Positions 55,560 to 64,000 of a DNA stretch of 64,000 bases are shown here, piece after piece. How positions within the stretch are numbered: the stretch's first letter is position 1; each line of letters opens with the position of its first letter. The notes beneath the pieces were generated by a model, which was not told the origin of the DNA, ran no database searches, and saw only the letters and a list, made by a program, of their open reading frames with translations. A program made the position numbers and the translations under genes. The stretch comes from Thermothelomyces thermophilus ATCC 42464 (lineage: Eukaryota; Ascomycota; Sordariomycetes; Sordariales; Chaetomiaceae), in assembly GCF_000226095.1 (NCBI RefSeq), contig NC_016477.1:3906001-3970000 (forward strand), in the 5' to 3' direction.

Positions 55560-56315
55560 ATGGACAACACGCCGGATCAAACAACGCTGGCCACCATCTC
55601 ATTGCTCGAGGGGCGTCTACGGCGGATCGAGCACATCCTCTATGGCCCAACGACGCCCCCAACCCAGCCCCCGCAGCAGTCGGCGGTAGCTTCCCTCGTC
55701 GATCTCGAACACCGCTTCAACCAACTGATCCGCCACTTCCGCGTCTACGCCGACATCCTCAAGATTTGTAGGTCGCACATCCTCCCGCAGCCGTTTGCAG
55801 TCCTGTACCTTCTACTTTTCATATAAAAAGTAGTACGACACACGCTAAAACAACCCGCCTCAGACAAATCACACCCGTCGCTCTTCCAACCCCCGTCGAC
55901 AGCAAGAGGACTAACAACCACGACATCGACCGGGCAGCCTGACCCCCCGCTCCCGCCGACTCAACTCTCGCCGGAAGCCGTGCGCGCCACGGTCCTCTCG
56001 TACGCCAGCGCCTTCCCGACCACAGCCTCCGCCCTGACGGCCGCGACGACCGACACGCCGATCCCGGACGCGAAGCAGAGCGCGGCGCTGGCGGCGCTGA
56101 CGCCCCGGCTGCGCGCCGTCGAGGCGCTGCAGCGCGCCCAGGAGGCCGAGATGGCGGAGCTGCGGGCGCGCAGCGAGAAGGCGGTCCGCGCGTGGTACGA
56201 GGGCGGCGTGCTGCGGTGCGGGGCCAGGCTGGCGGACGCCGAGGGCCGGCTGGAGAAGGTCGAGCGCGGGGTGCGGAGGGCAGAGAGGGCGCGGGCCGAG
56301 CGGGATAAGGTCTGA
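55560..56315 (+). CDS. Dynactin p24-type subunit (RO-10-like)
   Basis: Predicted small dynactin shoulder subunit; Neurospora ro-10 mutants show abnormal nuclear distribution. Two exons, 55560-55767 and 55864-56315 (96-nt intron, phase 1), give 219 aa. The N-terminus MDNTPDQTTLATISLLEGRL and RRIEHILYG is what I recall of fungal RO-10 proteins, followed by LEHRFNQLIRHFRVYADILK and, across the junction, YKSHPSLFQPP. A Pro/Thr-rich spacer (about 85-110) leads to LSPEAVRATVLSYASAFPTT and a long C-terminal coiled coil, with VEALQRAQEAEMAELRARSE, AVRAWYEGGVL and VERGVRRAERARAERDKV. No catalytic residues are expected. Confidence 0.86.
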
Positions 56316-59300
56316 ATCGAATTGCCTGACGCGATGCTTTCTCCTTCACTCTCCTTCTCCTTCCCCCCAAGACGCGCAGCAGGGTAGTGTGCGCGTCGCC
56401 ATGGGGGGAAGACGACAATCTCGAAAGCGCAAAGTTCTATCGCGATATGAAGCAGATCGGGACCAGCTGCGAGTTTCGGCGGATGCTGTAATGACAGGAG
56501 GGATACATATGAAGGCACCGCCCTGGGCAGCAGATGACGACAAGTCCTCCCATGGAATATCAGCCTTGCCCAGGAGACAACCGATCAGGTTATACAGTCA
56601 GGGGGCGCCAATGGCGTATCGGGTCGTCCGGCAATTGTTGCTCTAGCCCGGCGATACTACCGCACGCCCTGTCCGTTCTTCTAGCCGAGAAGGTTCCGAG
56701 CTTGATCAAAAATACCGTGTGTCTGCATTCGGCGTACTTGACTAGACAAAGACAAATAGCTAATTCGGCAGTTCCACCCGTGCGTCGACTTGGGTATGCG
56801 CTCCCCGGCTCGGCATCTGCGATGCCGTGTTTCGGGAGCCATGGCCCGCGGTATCTAAGGCGGGTGGCTGGTTGAGAATAAGACCCTAGCACTTTGCTAA
56901 GAGCGCCTTGACGGCCCACATGTATTCCAGTGTATTGAAAGTGTCAAACTCGGCTTGCTTGCTGTTGTACAGATCCGTACAATCCAGCTGGTCAGCTGGT
57001 TCAATCTACTTTGCGCCCCGCATGAAATTCGGGCCGAGACGCGTCGATGGGATTGATGGGCTGGCTTCGAGGCTCAAATTGGTCAGGTGGTCCTTATTTC
57101 GTGGCTTTTCTTGGCAGACCTGCTTTGGGCGACCCGTTCCATTGATGCGGAGGGACCGAACTGAGGGAAAGGTGATTCGGCAACCTTATGGACGGGATTG
57201 TATATACGTACGATTTGACCATTGCATGTTTTCGTCCTGGGATACAGGCGCTGCGAACGTGTCGTGCAGACATGTGTGCAGCCTGCAAGCCTGTATCGTC
57301 TACTGTACTCCGTACAAGCTGTTGCTTATTAGGGCGAAAGGGAAGCAACTTGGTTGTTGGCCTAGACTTCCTGAACCAATAACAAAGTCATTTACGGCAT
57401 CATCCTTATTGGCATGAGGCATTTTGACAGAAACCAAGCAGCACGTAAGGTTCTGCCTTCTGCCTTCTCTCATCTTATCGGAGGATCGAATCGGCTAAGT
57501 CAGAAGCCCGAAACACGAATTGGTGCGTAGGGTGAGAGTCCTAGATAAGGAGAGCGATGACTCTTGGCTCCGCTCTGCAATCCTGAAAGACTACTGCGTA
57601 GGGTATGGGAATGACAGTAGTGTATCCTGTAGGTAAGATATATGGATGTGCCCAGATCACCGAAGTTTTAGTTCGAGCTGTATACCTGACCTAGGCACTG
57701 TACGGATGAGGTGGAAGGCGTTGATGTTGGGTGCTGATTTCTTACTAATAAGGCGCGCCATCTGCAAACGGTTTTGCCTTGCCGCGCACACGAATCCCTG
57801 GGTGGCCAGCTTCGCGACACTGATATTGATGATGGATTGCACGCAACGTCTTTATGCTGACAATCACCTCTGAACCTCCTGTGTCAAAGATTGGTGAAAC
57901 ACAGAGCTATGGCTATCCCGCACAGCGTGTTCCAGGTCCTGAGGCTTGACGCTGTCCCGACGAGGTCGAGGAAGGGCACGGATCTAAGCCGTGCGTGCTC
58001 CTTGGTGATCCCGCGATATCCGTGTCTCCAGTCAAGCTGCCCCCTTGAGGCGTCGTTTCGAGCACGCAGCGGTCCAATACCGTTTAGCAAATCTGCAGGG
58101 TGAGCCTTGTGAAACTTTGAAACACCCAAGCGGGGCCAGGCGTTGGCTGCCGCCAAGGACCAGGGGTTGGAGGCAACTGGCAGCTTGAACTCTGGACCAA
58201 TCAAGATTGGTGGTGAACCCAGTCGATTTGCCAGCCAGTTCAACCCGTCCACAAAAGACGTCTCCGCAGCGAACGGAATCCTACGGGAACCTGGCCATCT
58301 CCAGAATCGAGCTCCAGAAAGCTTACGTACGAGAAGCAACGCAAGAAAACCTCGATGATACTCTACTTGTGGTGAAGAAGCACCGGTTTGGAGTTGTTTC
58401 ATTTGGCCCACATGTCCTAAGAATGACTGGAACAATTTTGTCAAAATGGCCTTCACTTGAAGGATAGTATGGATATACACACACGGACAGATTCATTATG
58501 CACAAAATACTCCGTAGAAAGTAGTGTAATTCGGGCTCCGTAATCGAGGTACTAGTACTCCGTATATAGTAATCCGTAATCAACGGATCTGACTACTGCG
58601 CAAATTCCTACAGTTGTCAGGCATGGTCCACACGATCGTCAGGTACGGATACCTGGCTTTCTCGCTAGCTGGAGATCAAGGATGCTCTACACTTCAGTCA
58701 TCTTCGGCGGCCTGAGCGCATCTGTTATCAAAGTCTTGACGGACAAACCTGCTAAACCAAAGTACTAGTAGTGTACGGAGTATCCTAAGAGTACTAGCTA
58801 CAGTGGATACTATCATTGGCCGAGACATGGCCATCAATTCCTGTACTATCAGAAGTGTGTCGTCGTTCTTCTGCCCGCACGAGACAATCGCTCGTAGGTC
58901 ATACATGCGGTTTAAAGTGGTTGTGAGTGACTGCCACATTACTGCAGCATGAAGCGTCAAGCTCAACACGCAAAAGAGGCAACAGTCCCGCCAAGGACCA
59001 GGCAACCTTGTTTCTAAGAGTCATCCAATCGTGCTGACAGACGCATGGCTCCGTTCCGAGGGTTGAAAACCACCAAAATCGGACGAGCATCAAATCTTGC
59101 AAGCGATGCAGATTGCACTGGTTCAAAACGCGTAGGCGCAAGAGGGAATGCTCCGAATGCATGTAGCGTCCGCTGGCACGGCTCACACGCGTGCCACAAG
59201 AATCACTCGGATCCAGCCAACTGAATTTCTTGGCTTCACTTGAAGGGCACAGCAGGCGAGAATGCGGGCGCACGATCCACCCCCTCCTCGATTTTCGCAG

Positions 59301-60253
59301 ATTTGGGTCCCATTCTAGTTATCCGCCGGCCCAGACCCTCCCCTGGCTTGCCTTATCCACTCAGGTCCTCCCGTCCTTCCCGCTCTGCAGCCCCAGTTGG
59401 CTGGCTGTGCTGCCTCCCTCCCTTCCATCTCGCCCCTGCATTAACCCAATAAACTTCCCATCTCCTCTTATGGCATTTTTGGCCTTTCGCTTCTTCTCGA
59501 CGCCTTCACCTTCGCTTTGCTGGCACATCCCATTTCGCCTAGGCCAGCTCACTTTAACTCTTTCCTAGACCTTCACACGACGTGTTCACCACGATTCGAT
59601 CATTCGAAGCACGCTGGCGGGTACCGCGGTTGCGACATAGATCACAAAAGATCACGAGGTTGCTTGATCTAGAACGGCCGGGGCGCGGGGAAAAAAAAGT
59701 GCCTAGGACTGAGGTCTGATTCGGATTCCGAGCGACGAAGCACTCCGAAAATTCGTTCCCGACATTCCACAACGTTCAACGATCCTTTAGAACCGCCGGC
59801 TTGGGTCAGGCAGATATCTGCATCCTCTTCTCTACGTTCGCTTCATTGCCATATCTGAGACGAGCCGCTTCATTCATTGCGGCGCCGTCGCCCTTCTGTC
59901 GTCGTTCCTTTCCAGACTCATCGGCCGACGCGAACCGGCATTGAGTGGTACTCTCGTCTTCTCTTCCCACGTCTGCAGCATCGACCCGAGCATCTTGTTT
60001 CGCGCTCCGCCGGACCCTCCTTGCTTTGCAGTCCCGCGTGTGACAAATCCGTTGGATTCCTCGAGTTCGTTCCAAGCGAGTCCCGAACGTTCCTGCATCG
60101 GACGACTGCCTATCTTATGCTGGAAACCGGAACGTCCCGCGCCTGCTGAATTGCCACTGCGCAACATACAGCCAGCCGACTGGCATCGGAACCTTCTCGC
60201 CTCGCGCACTTATGCCCAGCTACGGATCTGTCCACTCGCCATCGCTCAGGAAA
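56316..60253. other. 3.9-kb spacer, no confident gene; long SHO1 upstream region
   Basis: The longest gene-free stretch here. Frames such as 57884-58480 (-) are open but unrecognised. TACTCCGTA/TACGGAGTA motifs cluster at 57303-57313, 58508-58515, 58555-58575 and 58773-58782. From about 59190 the composition turns CT-rich and exon-like without a usable frame, which fits a long 5' UTR or leader of SHO1. An ATG at 60212 is in frame with SHO1. Confidence 0.45.
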
Positions 60254-61291
60254 ATGGAATATTCTAGGCCACAGTATGGCCGCAAGCGTATGAGCATGGG
60301 GAACGTTATTGGTGACCCCTTTGCGCTTGCGACCCTTTCGATTGCGACGGTAAGTGTTGCGCCCTCCTGCGCTCCGCGGCCGGCAGATTGTAAAGTGGTG
60401 CAGCTCCTAATGTGGTCTGACAGCTTGCATGGGTCATCTCGTTCGTCGGGACCGTTGTGGCTCACGTCCAGCTGCCCGGCGATTTCCCCACATATTCGTA
60501 CTGGACGTTGGTCTTCTTCCTTCTGGCAATTATCGGCATCTTCGTGGTGGTCGCATCCGATAGCACACAAACCTACCATGTCGCGATCGTCGGTTATCTC
60601 GGTTGCGGCTTGGTGCTCGCTACATCCTCGGTGAGCGCCATGATTCATAACAGTAACGGCGCCCTGGAAGCGGCTTCTGCGGGCTATATCCTGCTAACCA
60701 TGGTGACCGTATGTCTTTCCTCCCCAACCCCAACCCCCCCAAATCTGATACGGACGAGCCGCTCCTAAACATGAAGCTTAGATTGTCTGGATATTTTACT
60801 TCGGATCTGCTCCCTCAGCTGTTCCTCGCGCATACATCGATTCGTTCGCCCTCGCCAAGGAGTCGACGTCGACGAACCGCCACACCATGACTGGGTACGG
60901 CAACCGCAGGCCGGAGACGTCAACATCTGTGCAGCCGCCGCAGATGTACACTTCCCAGCTTAATGGACTCGAGAACCCGTCGCCCGTGGGCGGCATGGCG
61001 TCTACCATGAGGAACTCGACCACTCCTGGAGCATTCACAGCGCCGGGCGCTCAGAAATCCGCGGCCCAGCAGTCCGTGAACCCGGATGCGGAAATCGTGC
61101 CTCCCACTGAATACCCGTATCGCGCCAAGGCCATTTACAGCTACGAGGCGAACCCTGAAGACGCCAACGAGATTTCCTTCTCGAAACACGAAATTCTCGA
61201 GGTCAGCGACGTCAGCGGCAGGTGGTGGCAAGCGAGGAAGGAGAACGGCGAGACAGGCATTGCGCCCAGCAACTACCTCATCCTGTTATAG
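60254..61291 (+). CDS. SHO1: High-osmolarity signalling membrane protein Sho1
   Basis: Plasma-membrane adaptor that feeds the HOG MAP-kinase pathway and polarised growth signalling. Three exons, 60254-60349, 60424-60708 and 60782-61291 (introns 74 and 73 nt, both phase 0), give 296 aa. The N-terminus [20 protein letters not shown] precedes four membrane segments: [56 protein letters not shown] and [20 protein letters not shown] polar Ser/Thr/Pro-rich linker (about 140-235) follows, and a C-terminal SH3 domain (about 236-296) with ALYDY-type [24 protein letters not shown] and GIAPSNYL, the surface that binds the MAPKK Pbs2. The start is set by homology; an in-frame ATG at 60212 would add 14 residues. 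Confidence 0.95.
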
Positions 61292-62557
61292 TCCGGGGTG
61301 GTCCAAGCAGGTTGTTGCAGGAGCGGGAGTTCGGCGGCAATTGCAACTGAGGGCAATAACGTCGCCACATCAAAAGCATGATACCACGGGGATGGGTTCT
61401 TTATTTTCTTGTTTTATCTTTCTTTTCTCTCTCGTCTGGATGACGGTTTCTATATACCCTGCAACCTAAGCTGCGGCCCCGTCTGGCGTTCCCGTCTGGC
61501 GTTCCGTAACAGGACCTTGAACCGACTCTGAATAGAGCGAACCGGACCGGGCCGTGGGTGCAGATCACCTTTCTTTTTCACCGTGGCTATTGAATGCCTG
61601 CGGGAAAGTACGATAGCAGTGGCGTGACACGAAGCATCAGCAATGGTCGAACGACCTTGGGCTTGACTTGGGATGCGTTGGGCGAGGTTCAATATCGTGG
61701 TCATGATTGGGTGGGACTGCCTCGATTCTGGTTTGGCCGGGTTCTGTTATACTTTTCTTTGCTTCACCCCGGTTCTGTTTTCTCAAAGAGTTTTCTTTTC
61801 CAAGCAGGTGTTTGGTTTGATATACCAATTTGCGTGTGTGACACTATCTCAGCCCGTTGCTGCTTAGCGCTGGCGAGTTCCTAGCGCCCTGCCTTCTCGT
61901 GATGTCACTGCAAGTCTGTCTGGTTGGGATGCAGACAACTCCGGGACGCCGTCCCTTGTATGTACATTCTGACCCACGGGGATCTTGCAATCGCACCCCG
62001 GCGACAACCTAATTCTTCTTCAGCCGCAGCCAGCCAGCTCTTTCAAAATCCGTCGTTATTGAAGTCGCCAGGCATGCCAAACCTGCTCCTCACGCCTCAT
62101 CTTTCCGTCTGGGTGTTGAACGTTTCGGATCGTTCAGCCGCTGGTGCCAGTGAATAAGTATCGGGATACAGAGCGGCGTCGATTAGCTGCAGCAGATGCA
62201 GACTTCTCTCCGCGGGCACTTGTCGGGAACTACTCCTGGTCCTGATGGCCATGCCTCGCGCACCATCCCTCGTATGGGACATAACCTCCCTTGGCGCAAG
62301 CGCAGCCTCTCCGCCTCATCCCGTAAGGACATGGCTCCGGCGAGTTCCCCGCGGTGTGGCCCCTGGTAGCCGGGAGAGTAATGTAGTTCAGGGCTTGCGG
62401 GAGAGCGGTAGCCGTGCTGCCACAGCCTTTGACCGCAATCGCCTCTCGTTCCGTGTGGCTGTAGCGACGCGCTGTCCCCGTGATCCAGCAAGTCGTTTGA
62501 ACTCTTGTTCTGGTTCCAGCCGCCAACCGGAACCCCTCCCTCCTCCCACCAACCCAC
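61292..62557. other. Convergent 3' region of SHO1 and SPC19
   Basis: Both neighbours end here. Two adjacent GTCTGGCGTTCC copies lie at 61483-61506. Open frames near 62183-62640 on both strands are unrecognised. Confidence 0.4.
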
Positions 62558-63200
62558 TTACTCCTGCTGGTCCAACCTCATCCTCAGCTCCCTCTCCTTC
62601 TGCAGCACCTCCAACTCCAGCCTCTCCACCCCGTACTTGAGCGCCTCCTTCCGCTGCCGCACCACCTTGGCCCTCAGCGCGGCCCCGCCGTCGAGCGGCT
62701 TCCCCTTCGCCCTGCCCTTCCCGCCCTCCTGCTCTCCCCCGCCTCTGCCCGGGGCGGGGTAATGCGACAGCCGGCCGGCATTCAGCTCCGCCCTCGCCTT
62801 GAGCGTCTCGATGCGGCGGGCCTGTCGCTCAAGGTGTTTTTCTGCGCGGTCGAGGAGAAGGGCGATGAAGGGGCCGATCTCGTCCCGCAGAGAGGCTTCG
62901 GCAGCGGCGAGGGTCGTTTGGGGGATCAGTTCGTAGTGCTGGATAGATATGTGGCGCAAAAACGCACGCGGTTAGTCGTCCTCTGCTTTTTGCGAAGGGT
63001 TTCGTCGTTTTTGGGCCGGGGAGGGGGGAGGGGGGGGGTTGTCAAAAACGTACGCGGACGGTCTTGAGGACGGAAGAGAGGCGGGGGAAGTCCTGCACGC
63101 CTGCACCGAGGGTGTCGACCGAGGATTCGAGGAACGAGAGCGAGGTGCGCAGCGACGACACGCAGTCGCTGTAGCCGAGGGCGGGGTTCGCGGTCGACAT
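62558..63200 (-). CDS. SPC19: DASH/Dam1 complex subunit Spc19
   Basis: Kinetochore protein of the DASH ring that couples chromosomes to spindle microtubules. Two exons on the minus strand, 63200-63054 and 62938-62558, with a 115-nt intron in phase 0, give 175 aa (yeast 165). Exon 1 reads MSTANPALGYSDCVSSLRTS, LSFLESSVDTLGAGVQDFPR and LSSVLKTVR, and exon 2 continues HYELIPQTTLAAAEASLRDE and IGPFIALLLDRAEKHLERQA. These are the conserved Spc19 helices. The remainder, from a Gly-rich break to the end, is a coiled coil with KYGVERLELEVLQKERELRM. The intron contains a long pyrimidine tract on the sense strand. Confidence 0.93.
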
Positions 63201-64000
63201 TGTTCGCTCTGTTTGTCTGCTGTGCGGGGTGGTCGACGTGGTGACGATTGGTAATCACGGTAAAGCAACGAGTCGCAGGCCCGTTTCAGCCACGTTTTGC
63301 GGTTTGAACTTTGGACATTGACCGCAATAAAAGCAAGATGTTGATCTGTTGAATAGCGTGTTGTTTGGGCCTGGTTGCCGTGTCGAGGGTGGACCTCCGC
63401 CCACAGTGTTGCATCCAAGCCATGTGATTGGACTGGTTTCAGCGCTGCAGTTCTAGAGCTCGAATGTCAACACTCGGGCCCTTTTCGACTTGTCCCTTTG
63501 CATTCTCTTGAACCCGCCCTCTAGTGACAACCTAATGGAGAACGAGCATTTCGTACCTGTACTCATCGTTTCAAATGATGCCAATCATATTAATGCCCAT
63601 ATGGAGTTCCTGTGTGTTCGGATAATGAATTTTAATCCAACTCCGACTGCACCCTGACTTCTGAGGGTTGGCGCCCGCTTTCAGCCCTTGTCAGACGCCA
63701 ACAAACTTGTCCACTCCAGGCGCGGCCAATGCTGCTCAATCTAGTTCCCTGTCTTCTGATAAGTTGCCGCGGAGTAAAGGGTCCGGCGAGTGGTTGCAGG
63801 TGCGCTTGGATTCGCCTCAAACTTGGAAGGTAAGTACGGAGATAAGCAAAGTAGGACAAACCAACATGGCATTCAAGGCCACCTTGACTATCGTCGACAA
63901 ACTTAGCAAATTCGTAGTTTCCCACCCAAGACGGGCTGCCTATATATTACCTCCACTATCAGCACTAATTTCCCATATTCCTAAACTTTAGGATTTGAAA
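63201..64000. other. Right edge, no gene recognised
   Basis: Holds the SPC19 promoter. A frame at 63668-63991 contains a GTAAGT that could be a splice donor (63830), so the start of a gene running off the window is possible but not supported. Confidence 0.35.

Noticed and set aside
57884-58480. 198-codon minus-strand frame as a gene
   Set aside because: It reads somewhat like protein (for example WLANRLGSPPILIGPEF) but matches nothing I know and the plus strand is open too; a homology search would decide.
59191-59568. 125-codon frame before SHO1
   Set aside because: Pro/Ser/Leu-rich text from CT-rich DNA, better explained as leader or promoter of SHO1.
63668-63991. 107-codon frame at the right edge as the start of a gene
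   Set aside because: A GTAAGT inside may be a donor, but no recognisable protein text is present and the sequence runs off the window.
1-64000. CRISPR arrays, bacterial operons, riboswitches, rRNA genes
   Set aside because: No regularly spaced repeats, no polycistronic layout and no rRNA-like sequence were seen; spliced genes throughout show a fungal nuclear genome.

Overview
The window is nuclear DNA of a filamentous ascomycete, most likely a Sordariomycete and probably of the Sordariales (Chaetomiaceae-like). The reasons are short GT-AG introns of about 50-130 nt in nearly every gene, GC-rich exons with AT-rich spacers, homologues typical of that class (a RO-10/p24 dynactin subunit, Sho1, a Clr5-domain protein, a PhiA-like wall protein, HET-type sequence, GH71 with CBM24) and DNA-transposon and gene remnants that partly carry RIP-like C-to-T changes. 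Splice models below were worked out by hand from frame, splice consensus and remembered family sequences; no search was run.

Layout. 0-1.4 kb: a small Tc1/mariner derivative. 1.4-10.2 kb: housekeeping genes: RNase P/MRP subunit RPP20/POP7 (-) divergent from RAV2/Rogdi (+), NIPSNAP (-) head to head with the small spliced gene ATP18 (+), an FSH1-type serine hydrolase (+), and a conserved hypothetical gene (-) with an apparent frame change. 11.5-21.5 kb: a Clr5-domain protein (-), an MFS sugar transporter (+), a HET-like relic, and an amidoligase with a repetitive tail (-). 22.8-32.4 kb: two uncharacterised genes, a PhiA-like secreted protein, and two decayed genes in gene-poor DNA. 33.8-45.2 kb: GH71 alpha-1,3-glucanase with CBM24-like repeats, a small hypothetical spliced gene, a cytochrome P450, a Crh-type GH16 wall transglycosylase, and an intron-containing tRNA-Lys(CUU). 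48.3-63.2 kb: a Cys-rich microprotein, NAD(P)HX epimerase (-) head to head with MRPS16 (+), a vacuolar amino-acid transporter (-), RO-10 (+), Sho1 (+) and DASH subunit Spc19 (-). Spacers of 1-4 kb separate many of these.

How the genes work together. There is no operon logic and no convincing secondary-metabolite cluster. Some functional grouping is visible: mitochondrial genes face each other across shared promoters (NIPSNAP/ATP18; MRPS16 with the metabolite-repair epimerase), and cell-wall genes (GH71 mutanase, Crh transglycosylase, with PhiA-like further left) share the middle of the window with wall/osmosensing Sho1 to the right. The spacers repeatedly carry two short motifs, TACGGAGTA (palindromic when doubled) and AGGTAGGT/ACCTACCT, which look like a genome-wide feature of this organism.

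The least explained items are the amidoligase with its ARTASP-type repeat tail, the acidic-tailed conserved protein at 26.7-27.4 kb, the two-exon small protein at 37.1-37.5 kb, and the 8-Cys microprotein at 48.4 kb.
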